Shown here piece by piece: positions 53,325-64,000 of a DNA stretch of 64,000 nucleotides. The notes beneath the pieces are model-generated. The model was not told where the DNA came from. It worked only from the letters and a program-made list of their open reading frames with translations, and did no database searches. A program made the translations under genes and the position numbers. Within the stretch, counting starts at the first letter, position 1. Each line of letters opens with the position of its first letter. The stretch covers positions 228,501 through 292,500 of the forward strand of contig JAIGNY010000904.1 of assembly GCA_020152595.1 (NCBI GenBank). Reading direction: 5' to 3'. Source of the DNA: Chiridota heheva (Eukaryota; Echinodermata; Holothuroidea; Apodida; Chiridotidae).

Positions 53325-55605
53325 TCATCCTTGCCATCCCCATAGTCCTCACCTGCTGTCTCTGTAAAATTATGGAAAGGATCATTATCCAGAGGCTAAC
53401 CTGGTTCTTTGAGACAAATCGAATCTTCTCCCGTCGCAATACCTTGGACCAGTTAATTATGCTCGATACCGCTATCTGGGAATCATCTGCAAAAAAGGAA
53501 CACCTCTTTGCCATTTTTTTCGACCTCGAAAAAGCTTTCGACACTACTTGGAAATACGGCATTATGGCAAGCTTCACACCATCGGCCTCAGAGGACTTTC
53601 CCATCTTTATTCAAAGCATCCTCTCACCCAGGCAAATTCAAGATCGTATTGGCCACACCCTTGTCCAACCCCTACCCCCAAAAAGAGGGCACCCCGAAGG
53701 CAGCATCCTCTCCCCTACTTCTTCAATCTGAGCATTATCAACTTCATGGACAACCTTGGCCTCAACATCAAATGTGCCGTCTACATGGACAACTTCACCA
53801 TCTTCTACTCCTCCCTTAGCTTTTCACTTGTCAAAATAGGCTCCAAGTTAGCCTCAACGGCTGCAAGACTGGTGCAACAATAACGATTTTAAATTCATCA
53901 AAGACAAGACAGTCTGCATGCACTTCTGTCATTTCAACAACCTCCACCCAACCCAAACCTCATGCTCAACGACAATCGCATCTCTAAAGTTAATCACACT
54001 GAGTTTCTGGGTCTAACCCTAGCTCTCCTATAAGCAACACATCGCCAACCTGAAACTAAAATGCAACAGCTCCCTTAACTTCCTTCAACTCCTCTCCAAC
54101 ACCACTTGGAGTGCGGACCCCCCACGCTCTTCTCAAAATCTTCAAGCTCATTATTCGTGTCAAGCTTGACTACGCAGCAATATTATCTACTGTGCCGCTT
54201 ACAAGTCTTACCTCCACCACATCAACACCATCAAAAATAAAACCCTCTGGCTTTGTCTGGGTGCCTACAAGACCTCCCCACCACCAGCCCTCACATTAAA
54301 GCCAACGAACTCCCCCTTCCTGCTAAGGTGTAGAAAGCTTAGCCTTTTCTATGCTTTTAGAGCTCCCACCAACACCCAAAAGCCCTGTCTACAACCTCAT
54401 TAAGTATCTCAATTTCCCCATTCTCTTTGATAGGACTAAAACCCTACCCCCCTTCCTTCAGCTTACACATCAGACCCGACCTCCACCATCTCGGCATCAA
54501 CCTGCCACTCTTGGCACCTTCTCCTGGCCCACTTTTCCTCCCTGGGCCACACACCAACCCTTTCATCCACCTGGTCCTCTCCACTCAGCACAAAACCCAA
54601 ACCCACCCCAACCTCTTCAACCAAATCAAAGACCAACTCTCAAACTACACCTCCATCTATACTGATGGCTCCAAAGAAGTCGACAAGATGGCTGCTGCTG
54701 CCGTCATTCAAGACATCACCTTCAGTAGCAGGCTTCCCAACTACTCGGCCGAGGCCAAGGCCATCCTACTCGCCCTCAACTATATCGACTCCTGGCTCAG
54801 CCACTTTGCCATCTTCTCAGACTCCAAGTCTGTTCTTAAGACTCTAAGTCTGTTCTTACTTATTTACTTAATCTAAGTGGGATAACCCCACATTCCACCT
54901 ATGAAAACCCCTTTCGCACCCCCACTCTAGTTACCCAGCCATGTTGGCTCCCAGACAATGACAAAGATGATTCAGCTGCTAAGCTTGCCCTCAACCTCCC
55001 CTACCCCTTTCCCAAAACCCTTTCTAACATCAAACCGCTTATCACTTCCCTTGTTTGTGACTGCTTGCAAACCTCATGGGAATCCCAAATTGATAACAAA
55101 CTCCACAACATCCGGCCCACCATTCCAACCAAACCCACCATCTGTAGTCTCTCCCATATTGAAAACGTCCACATTACCCGCCTTAGAATAGGTCACACAA
55201 ACCCCACTCACTCCCACCTCCTTACGGGCTCCCCCTCCCCTCTGCAACATCTGCCATTTCCCCCTCACAGTCCACCACATCCTCCTTGCATGCCCCCTCT
55301 ACAACCTCCCCAGAGCTTCCCTCACCCCTCACAACCTTTAAGCTGAGCTCTTCCAGAAAACCCTTAATCATGCCTTAACAACCATATTTAGTTCTCTTCT
55401 CTCACCCCTGTACCTACATTTACCCCTTTTTTTACACCCCTGCACTTCCTCTCCTAATCCCAGCTTCCTGGCTCTTAGCCCCGTATTTCTCTCAGACTCC
55501 CTGTTTTCTTTTTTTCTACCTTTGGAATGATCCAACCTCTCAGGCACAATTTGATGCTCGCTGTCATGGTGCTATAAAGCCCTCATCAAACAAACATATT
55601 TCAAA
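53325..55605 (+). mobile_element. LINE of the RNase H-containing family, 5'-truncated copy with complete 3' end
   Basis: Reverse transcriptase pieces: CCLCKIMERIIIQRLTWFFE, IFFDLEKAFDTTW, GHPEGSILSP. A Cys-His-poor middle follows, then RNase H (SIYTDGSKEVDKMAAAAVIQ, EAKAILLALNYIDSW, FSDSKSVLKTL). The 3' UTR ends CTCAGGCACAATTTGATG ... CATCAAACAAACA at about 55605. Frameshifts make it inactive. The nucleotide sequence is markedly C-rich compared with the surrounding host DNA. RNase H after RT places it near the I/R1-type clades. Confidence 0.88.
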
Positions 55606-56640
55606 CTTTAACATGCAGGAACTTTACCCCTTTTTGCTATTATAACAGTAGTAATACCCAGACTTGAAAGTAATAGTACTAAGTAAGCACAAAATGAATG
55701 TTATTGCCATTTTATACACCTCGTGGAAGGTGCTGTTTATGAACAAGGCAATATGCTGAGTTTAGGTAAATTCTCCTTAGTGAGATTACCTTACGTGAAA
55801 TTGCTAATGGAAGTAAACAAAAATTACTGTGTCAAAATTTAATATTTACTACATTAAATTCATTTCTACTCTACATGATCAAGTGCCATTGTTGTCATTT
55901 AGAATGTTTTTTGCTTGTTATTTAAACTAAAAGTTATTGCAATGAAGGGTTCATACTTTGTTGAGTTTTCAATACGGAGCAATTCAGAGTTCTGTCAGGG
56001 TGTACAGTTTAACTAATTAGATAAATTGACTCAAGTGATTCAATTGGGTAACTGTAGAATTACCACATATAATTGCCAAGAAAATAGTTGCTATTTTTGT
56101 GTAAAGTGGGAAATATGACAAAAAATCTGAAATTTACTGTCAAGAGTGATAAAAGTCCTGTGTATGTATTGGAATATGATTGTACATCTGCATTCTTTGG
56201 TCCAGACAAAGAAATTACCCCTGGGTGTAAGATTATTTCCTTGCATTAAAGTACTAGCACAATAGAAAACAATATCTGAGTAAATCTTCAGCTGAAGATG
56301 TTGCAAGTTATATTGTTGAATACTGCATTGAATTATATGGTATTGTATGAAAATCATTTAAATAAATCACATTATAAATAGTAATAATAATATCAATAGT
56401 AATTATATCATTCATATTTCTTTTGACAATATATATACATATATAAGGTGGATTTCATCTAAATAAAGATACCACAAAGCTATTTTCTGAAATTTGTTTG
56501 CAACTATGTAAAGTGTATAACCCTTAACCTAGGCTTCATGGCTTGAGTGAAACATGGCACCCTTATCAATAACATGTCGTGGAAAATCTTTTGCATTCGG
56601 TCAAATCCCTAAATACTTTGACAAGCCAACCACAGAAAAG
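55606..56640. other. Intergenic: no feature seen
   Basis: AT-rich sequence with a short TATATA stretch at about 56430-56445. Confidence 0.5.
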
Positions 56641-56689
56641 TGGATTCCTGCTATTGTAAGATCCAGGCAGGATAAACAATAACAGTCTT

Positions 56690-56806
56690 CTGATTGGCCT
56701 ACCACTGACGGATATATCAAGTCGTCTCCTTATTGGCCCACCACAGAAGGATATGTCAAGCTATCTCCTGATTGGCCTACCAAAGAAGGATACATCAAGA
56801 CTTCAG
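56690..56806. repeat. 39-bp tandem repeat, three copies
   Basis: ATTGGCC(T/C)ACCA recurs at 56693, 56732 and 56771 with GAAGGATA(T/C)(A/G)TCAAG in each unit. Confidence 0.85.
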
Positions 56807-56814
56807 AAAATTGT

Positions 56815-57000
56815 AGGAAAAAAGACCACATCACCTCGGTTGTATATTACCTCCACTGGCTGCCTGTTTGTAACAGGATTATGTACAACATTCTAATCCT
56901 TGATTACAAGGCTCTTAAGCAGAGGGCACCTGTTTGGTATATTCCAGCTTGTGTACTTTTTATTCATCTTCACTGTATATCCTTCAAACACCACCTGCTC
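56815..57000 (+). mobile_element. CR1/L2-type LINE fragment
   Basis: The + frame gives VVYYLHWLPVCNRIMYNILI and DYKALKQRAPVWYIPA, the conserved C-terminal RT region. Only this short piece is recognisable. Confidence 0.65.
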
Positions 57001-57289
57001 GAACTAGTACATGGTCACACGGCTTTTTCCAGCACTCCCTGTTTGCCAGGCACACTATCCCTCCCATGCCCACCTAAGTCATCAATCCCCCAAGGTTTTT
57101 TTTGGCCTTTCCTCCTACACGAAAGCTCTCCACAACCCAGCCTTCTATTGCTCCAAATACTGCCAACACGGTAGACATTTCCACGACTTCTCTTTCCTCC
57201 TCACCGACGGCTCCACATGAGGTTCCTCAATCCATGGAGTTGCTGATCTCCTCACCCTAAGCATACAGCATAGTGGGGGAAATAGTTAC

Positions 57290-58240
57290 TAAGCTCTGTG
57301 ACTTTTGGCACAAAAATGTACAAATTAGTATATAATTACCCCCTAAAATTACATATTTGACCTCTGACCCTAATCACTGAAACAATTGCAATTTTTAACA
57401 TTTATTGCACCCTACCATATGACACCACCATTCATGCTCACGTCACAATTACCATTCCATAACTATAGAGGAAATGGCGAAAAAAGGTCAATAGTTCTGT
57501 GACCTTTTGACCCCAGTCTACAGGACAATGGGTCGGTATAGGTGGTATAGGTCTTGTACTTTTTTGGTTTAAAATGCGGCAAAACTTTTGCATAGAAAGC
57601 ACTTAATTTGACCTACAGTTATTTTAAATTTTTATTAGAATGTTAAAACCTACTCACCTATGCAATTTGTAAAGATACCAAGCAATTCCTTCAAAAGATA
57701 CAACCATCACCAAAAACTTTGTTTCCTTTGACCTTTGTATCCCAAAAGCTTGGAGACTAATAACCCTCTAAAATCGCATATTTGACCTGTGACCGTAACC
57801 ATCAAAACAACTGAAATTTTTGTGCATTTATTTTACCCTACTATATGACAGTGCCCACGCTCAGATTACTCTTACCATTTTAAAACTATGCGGGGAATTG
57901 GTTAAAAGGGGTCACTAGCACTTTGACCTTTTGACCCCAGACTTTACAGGACACAAGTTCATGTACAACAGTATCATGATACAAACATAGGATTGGTATA
58001 GGTCTTGCACTTTTAGAATTTAAAGTGGCACAAAAATGTACAAATTAGTACATAATCCCTAAAATCACATATTTGACCTCTGACCCTAATCACTAAAACA
58101 ACATCTGAATTTTTTTTAATTTATCGTACCCTACTGTATGACACCATTCATGCTAACATTACACTTACCATTCCATAACTATAAGGGGAAATGGTGAAAA
58201 GTGGTTTTTGACCCCATTGTCTACGGGACACAAATTCATG
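57290..58240. repeat. Diverged tandem segments of 250-370 bp
   Basis: Three segments share CACAAAAATGTACAAATTAG, ATTTGACCTCTGACCCTAAT and CCTTTTGACCCCAG, at about 57310-57535, 57770-57945 and 58020-58230. No coding potential. Confidence 0.7.
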
Positions 58241-58249
58241 TTTTTAAAC

Positions 58250-58845
58250 CCGGGAACAAGACCAATGAATTACTTGCCATTTCTCAACTAGAAAAATGTA
58301 CTGCTGATAATCATGTTGGATGGTGGCACATAAATTAAAACTTAATGACTCTAAAACTTAATTCATTATCCTCGGCACTCCCTCAAAAATTTTTGAAATA
58401 GATGTCAATTTTATTAAAATTGGTTCTGTTAATGTTACTCCTAAGCAAATTCAGAATTTAGGAATTATTTTTGATGAACATATGAAAATAGAAAAGCATA
58501 TCAAGAAAATTTGCAAGATTGGGAATTACTTCTTATATAATCTTTAAAAAACTCGGGAAACATGTCCCAGACAGCCATGCATACGTTAGTTAATGTGTTC
58601 ATTCATAGTCATTACTGTAACAGTTTATTTTCACAATATTCCAAATTATCTCATTAAAAGGCTCCCAACTTATCCAGAATATTACTGCCAAATTACTTGG
58701 TAATTGCTACAATGCCCCCTCAAAAGTCCTTGGTTAACTTCACTGGTTCCACTTGTGTTTCTTATTCAATTTAAACTTCTTGTTTTTGTTTTTAAATTCC
58801 TATATAAAGTCTTATCTTTCTGATCACATTCGCCCAGTTTACAGC
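58250..58845 (+). mobile_element. CR1/L2-type LINE fragment
   Basis: Broken + frames read KLNDSKT, KIGSVNVTPKQIQNLGIIFD and EKHIKKICKIGNYF, the RT thumb region. It abuts the truncated end of the minus-strand LINE at about 58845. Confidence 0.7.
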
Positions 58846-61720
58846 AATAGGGAAGCTCTAGGAAAGGGGGCAAGCAAGGAGAATGTGGTGGACTAAGGGT
58901 AAATGGCAATTGTTGCAGAGGGGTTGGGCGGAGCCAATAAGGAGGTGGGAGTGAGTGAGGTGGGTGTGACCTATCTAAGATGGGTAATATGAACGTTGTC
59001 GACACGAGAGATGTTGTGGATGGTGGGTTTGAGCGGAATGGTGTGCTGGATGACAGAGTTTGTTATCAATTTGGGAGTCCCATAAGGTTTGCCAGTGGTC
59101 ACGAACAAGGGAAGCGATAAGCAATTTGATGTAAGAAAGGGTTTTGGGAAATGGAGGAGGTTGAGGGCAAGCTTAGCGGCTGCACCAGCCCTGTCATTGT
59201 CAGGGATGCCAACATGGCTGGGTATCCAGAAGGAATACTTTTCCAGCAGAGGGCGGGTAAAAGGAGTTTACGGAGGAGGTGGAATGTGGAGTTATCCTAT
59301 TTAAGATTGAGTAAAGAAGTGAGGACAGCCTTGGAGTCAGAGAAGATGGCCAAGTGGTGAATACTCAATAAAGTTAAGGGCGAGGAGAATAGCCTTGCCT
59401 TTAGCGGAAAAGATGAACGAGTAATCGGGAAGCCTGCTACTGAGGGTGATGTCTTGGATGACGGCAGCAGCAGCCATCTTGTCGCCTTCCTTGGAGCCAT
59501 CAGTATAGATGGAGGTGTAGTTTAAGATTTGGTCTTTGATGTGGTTGTGGAGGTTGATGAATAGGTTAGGTTTGAGTTTTGTGATGAGGAGAGGCCCAGG
59601 TGGATAGAAGGGAGGGGGGTGGCCCAGGGAGGAAAAGTGGGCCAGGAGAAGGAGCCAAGAGTGGTAGGGTTGATGCCGAGATGAAGGAGGTCTGATTTGA
59701 TGCATAAGCTAAAGGAGGGGGATAGGGTTTTTAGTCCTATCAAAGAGGGTGGAGAAATTGGGGTACCTAAAGAGGTTGTAAACAGGGTGCTGGGTGTTGG
59801 TGAGGACTCTAAAGCATAGGAGAGGCTAAGCTTTTCACACCTTAGCAGGAAGGAGGGGGTTGTTGGCTTCAATGTGAAGGCTGGTAATGGGAGAGGTCCT
59901 GTAGGCACCCAGACAAATCCTGAGGGCTTCATTTTGGATGTGGTTGAGGTAAGAGTGGTGAGCAACACAGTAGACAATATTGCCGTAGTCATGCTTGACA
60001 TGAATGATAAGCCTGAAGATTTTGAGGAGAGCATGGCGATTCGCACCCCAAGTGGTGTTGGAGAGGAGGCGGAGAAATTTGAGGGAGCTGTTGCATTTCC
60101 GTTTCAGGTTGGTGATGTGTTGCTTGTAAGAGAGTTTGGGGTCTAGCGTTAAACCCAGAAACTTAGTGTGTTCAACCTTAGTGATGCGATTGCCATTGAG
60201 CATGAGGTTCGGGTTGGGGTGGAGGTCATTGAAATAACAGAAGTGCATGCAGAGTGCAGACTATCTTGTCTTTGGAGAATTTAAAACCGTTTTATTGCAC
60301 CAGTCATGCAGTCGGTTGAGGCCAAGTTGGAGCCTACAGTATTTTCGACATGAGGAAAGCTAGTGGAGGAGTAGAAGATGGTGAAGTCGTCCACATTTGA
60401 TGCTGGGGCCAAGATTGTCTGTGATGTCGTAATGCTCAGGTTGAAGAGAGTGGGGAGAAGATGCTGCCCTGGGGGACGCCCTCTTCTTGGGGGTACGGGT
60501 TAAAAAGGATGTGGCCAATACGAACTTGAAACTGCCTGGGTGAGAGGAAGTTTTGAATAAAGATGGGGAAGTGGTCTCTGAGGCCGATGGTGTAAAGTTT
60601 GCAGATAATGCTGTATTCCCAAGTAGTGTTGAAAGCTTTTTCGAGGTCGAAAAAGATGGCAATGAGGTGTTCCTTTTTTGCAAAGGATTCCCAGATAGTG
60701 GTGTCGAGGGTATTGCAACGTTTCCGGAAGCCACTTTGGTGAGGGGAGAGGATTATGTTGGTCTCAAGGTACCAGTTACTCTTTGGTTAATGATCCTTTC
60801 CATAAATTTACAGAGACAGCAGGTGAGGGCGATGGGGAGGTAGCTGGAGGGGTCGGTACTCTTCTTCCCGGTTTGGGGATGGGGGTGATGATAGCTGTCT
60901 TCCAGATACAGGGAAAGGATTGTGAGGACCAAATGTGGTTGAGGATGGTGAGTAGGGTAATTAATTGTGGCCTTGTTGGGGAAGTGTTTCAGGAAGTGGT
61001 TGGGGATGTTATCTGGGCCCTTGGAGGTGCAGCCAGCGTCATGGATGGCCTGGTTTAATTCAGAAAGAGTGGGTTTGATTTAGAGGGGTGTTGTAGCTCT
61101 CGGTGTTGTCGGAGGAAAAGGTGATACTCCGGGCTTCATCGCGAGCTTTTTTGGTTTTGAAAGCATTGGGGTACTTGGCCCAGGACGAGATGTTGCTGAA
61201 AGAGGCGGCGAGGTGGTTAACGATGTCTTTTTACGTGGTGAGAGGGCTACCTTTCCAGGAGAGATGGGAGATTTGCCCACCCTGCCGTGGAAGCTGCTAA
61301 CCATTCTCCAATTCTTCTTAGTGGGGGTGTTGGTAGTGAGAGAAAAGATGAAGTTGTTCCAAGTGTTGGTTTTACTGTCCTTGATAGTGTGTCTGGCCTC
61401 TGCATGGCTGATGCGAAAGAAGTAGTGGGTGGTCAGGTTAGTTTTGAAGTTCCCAAGGGCCCTTTTCCTGTTCTTAATGGCTGTTTTGCAGTCATCAGAG
61501 AACCAGGAGTTGGGGGTGGTTAGGGGGTTTGAGCAATAGAGCAGGTGGCGATGTTAATACGGATGTTACTGAAATTTGACATGGGATCCTCACCCTCGAG
61601 GAGATGGGAGAGGTGCGATTCACAGAGGGTTTTGAAAAGGGGCTAGTCGGCCTTCATAAGGTCCCAATTGGGGATGTGGTCAGTGGGGGGTTGAAGTATA
61701 TATAAGAGGGTAGTGGTCAC
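58845..61720 (-). mobile_element. LINE of the RNase H-containing family, minus copy, RT and RNase H part
   Basis: Reading leftwards from 61720: SDHYPLIYTSTP (end of the endonuclease), RT fingers with SKGPDNIPNHFL, TCCLCKFMERIINQRV and STSKKLSTLLG (FFDLEKAF in another frame). Then NGNRITKVEHTKFLGLTLDP, NTTWGANRHALLKIFRLIIH and RICLGAYRTSPITSLHIEA, and RNase H SIYTDGSKEGDKMAAAAVIQ. Same family as 53325-55605. It lacks the 3' tail, being cut at about 58845 where another LINE fragment begins. Many frameshifts. Confidence 0.87.
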
Positions 61721-63426
61721 TAATTTTGGTAAAATGATCCTGCAGATGCCAAACAAATCATGTTCAATTGATCCCTTACCAACTTGGATCCTGAAGGATT
61801 GTCTTGACGAGCTATTGCCAGTTTTATTAAAGATTGTAAACATGTCACTGAGTTCTGGCACTTTCCCATCAACCTTGAAATCTGCCATTGTCACTCCTAC
61901 CATCAAAAAACCATCCCTGGACACAGAAATTCTCCAAAACTATCGTTCTATTTCCAACTTAAAATTTCTTGCAAAATTGATAGATAAGGCTGTTTCTTTG
62001 CAACTACAAGACTACTTGTGTGCCAACTCACTACAAAACTCCCTCCATTCTGCCTACCTCAATAATCACTCAACAGAAATTGCCCTGTTACGCATTTACA
62101 ATAATCTTCTCCTTGCTACTGATGACCACAAAGAGTCACTTCTTGTCCTCCTCGACCTTAGTGCAGCATTTGACACTATTGACCATCAAATTATGTTTAA
62201 TAGGCTGCATACTGTGTACGGTTTGGATGGAATCACTCTCAATTGGATGAAATCATATTTTGCAAACCGCTCGCAGGTTGTAACCATTAAAGATACAAAC
62301 TCTTCGCCCCGGTATCTCGACTATGGAGTGCCTCAAGGATCAGTAATCGGACCACCTGTTTTTACATACTATACTTCCCCTATGGAAAGCATTATCACAT
62401 CTCATGGCCTGCATGGGATGATTTATGCAGATGATACACAGGTTTGTGTCAATGAATAGAAACGAAAAAGACCAAGAGTATTGCAAAACTTGAATCGTGT
62501 GTAGAGGAAATCAAGACATGGTGTGCAGACAACAAACTAATTCTTAATGATAGTAAAACTGAAGTAATTCATATTTCGTCACATTTTCTAAGCACTACTC
62601 CAGTTTCCTCTCTTATGATTGGTAATTCATGTATATCTCCCGTTTCCTGTGTTAAAAACCTGGGTGTTATTTTTGATGATAAGCTTACACTGCTACCACA
62701 TGTAAATAATATATGCCGCTCCGTTTCACTTGCCATCAGAAAAATCAGCCAAATTCGTATATATCTTGATCAAAAGTCGACTGAGACACTTATTCACGCA
62801 TTTGTATCATCCAGACTTGATTGTTGCAACAGTATCTTATTTGGACTTTCTTCTCAACAAATCTCTAAGCTTCAGCGCATTCAAAACACTGCTGCCAGAT
62901 TAGTTACTCTCACAAGTAAGAAATCTCACATTAAACCCATCCTCCACCAACTTCATTGGCTTCCTATATGTGAAAGAATAAACTGCAAGCTTCTCACCCT
63001 CACATACAAAGCCATCCATAGTCTTGCTCCAAATTATATTACCAACTTACTCACCTTACAATTACCAACTCGCTCACTCAGATCTAACAGTGCTATTCTC
63101 CTAAAGCCGCCAAAATTAACACCAAGACTTACGGTGAACGTTCTTTTTAATCTGCAGCCCCCAAACTCTGGAACATTCTCCCAATCTACATCAGAAATGC
63201 CCCTACTTTAGATATTTTTAAGAGTGTATTGAAAACACACCTTTTCATGAGTTCCCCTCATTGGACCTTGTAACTTTATCCTGCTTGTATCTTTTTAAGT
63301 ATGGTTTTTTGTTCTCTTACTGTTTGTATCTTCAGGTTTTCTCATGTTTATTTGTTTATGTAAAGCGCATTGAGACCGTTTGGTATAATGCGCTATATAA
63401 AAATGTATTATTATCATTATTATTAC
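61721..63426 (+). mobile_element. CR1/L2-type LINE inserted into the minus-strand LINE, 5'-truncated
   Basis: The frame 61713-62458 begins in the RT: NKSCSIDPLPTWILKDCLDE, LLVLLDLSAAFDTIDHQIMF, YGVPQGSVIGPPVFTYY, MIYADDTQVCVNE. After a frameshift near 62460 it continues TWCADNKLILNDSKTEVI, VKNLGVIFDDKLTLLPHVNN, SRLDCCNSILFGLSSQQISK and LHQLHWLPICERINCKLLTL. The 3' end has GCGCTATATAAAAATGT and (ATT)n, standard for this group. Only one major frameshift, so a fairly young copy. Confidence 0.93.
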
Positions 63427-64000
63427 CACAGAGTTCAGCAGGGACCTTCCAGCTAAAATCAAGTAAGTGGAGGGAACAGATAGACAGGTCAATACAGGTG
63501 AGGGAGCCTGTGGCAGGGTGAAGGTAGGTCGGTGAATAAGTGTTGAGCAAGGAGAGGCTGTGCTGTCAAAGAGTGTTTTCAAGAGCTTGCCTCTGGGGGT
63601 GGTGGTATTGGAGCCCCACAGGGGATTGTGGGTGTTTAGGTCACCAAGAGGGATGAAGAGGGGGTGAGATTGTTAAGGCTGGTTGGCATCGGGGGGAAAG
63701 GGGATAGATATTGCAAAGAATGAAGGTTTTGTGGGGGGAGATAGACATACAGGTTGGTGTTCACATGAACAGGGCTGTGTGGGAAATTGTGTCTAACGAG
63801 AAAGGAGATGCCCCCACAGGCGGTCGGCATCCACTTGATGTTTGTGATAGCAAGTAAAGTTGATGAGGAAAAAATGGTCAGTGGTTTTAAGGTTTCTTGA
63901 AGGCAGAAGACGACGGGGTTGAAGGTGGCAGCTAGTAGGTCAATTTCTTCAGAATTGGCCTTAAGGCTCCTGATGTTTCATTGTTTAATGTTGTAAGTGT
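63427..64000 (-). mobile_element. Minus-strand RNase H-type LINE, endonuclease part (runs off the window)
   Basis: Minus-strand frames give CGGISFLVRHNFP, GDLNTHNPLWGSNTTTPRGK (endonuclease catalytic motif) and LLDFSWKVPAELCG. The last is normally followed directly by SDH; that motif lies at 61715 on the far side of the CR1/L2 insertion. Same element as 58845-61720. Confidence 0.85.

Noticed and set aside
54351-55346. Pro-rich open frames after the LINE RT
   Set aside because: Shifted readings of the C-rich LINE sequence; the meaningful frame is the one with the RNase H motif YTDGSKE.

Overview
This is AT-rich animal nuclear DNA with short exons, GT-AG introns, many non-LTR retrotransposon fragments and abundant minisatellites. 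The first 52 kb is one protein-coding gene on the + strand, read from the middle to its stop codon. Thirty-two exons join in a single consistent reading frame of about 1,918 codons (1,927 with a candidate 27-nt microexon). The product is the C-terminal three quarters of an orthologue of spastizin / FYVE-CENT (ZFYVE26, SPG15), recognised by stepwise similarity to the human protein from the PPER-like motif before the central region, through the FYVE zinc finger, to the C-terminal helical repeats. The divergence from the vertebrate protein and the repeat content suggest a marine invertebrate, perhaps an echinoderm or hemichordate, but no sequence here fixes the phylum.

Layout: 1-9399 holds exons 1-9. 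Exons 3-8 encode a DUF547-like domain that I do not recall in vertebrate spastizin. 9919-16307 holds exons 10-16 (helical region and Ser-rich linker). 16308-24264 is an 8-kb intron full of retroelement debris and a near-perfect hairpin. 24265-25896 holds the FYVE finger, split between two exons. 26267-46158 holds exons 19-31, with introns carrying minisatellites, a CR1-like LINE with an SGNH-type ORF1, tRNA-like SINE relics and MITEs. 51649-51879 is the last exon, followed by a 3' UTR and a poly(A) signal near 52599.

Downstream of the gene (about 53-64 kb) lies a retrotransposon graveyard. A LINE family with endonuclease, reverse transcriptase and RNase H is present in both orientations; the minus-strand copy is interrupted by a CR1/L2-type element that landed just before its SDH motif. 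Tails of the same LINE family, one of them an internally deleted derivative, sit in four introns of the gene.

No bacterial-type operons, CRISPR arrays or ribosomal RNA genes are present. The gene's promoter and first exons lie upstream of the window. The most noteworthy observation is the DUF547-like domain embedded in a spastizin orthologue.
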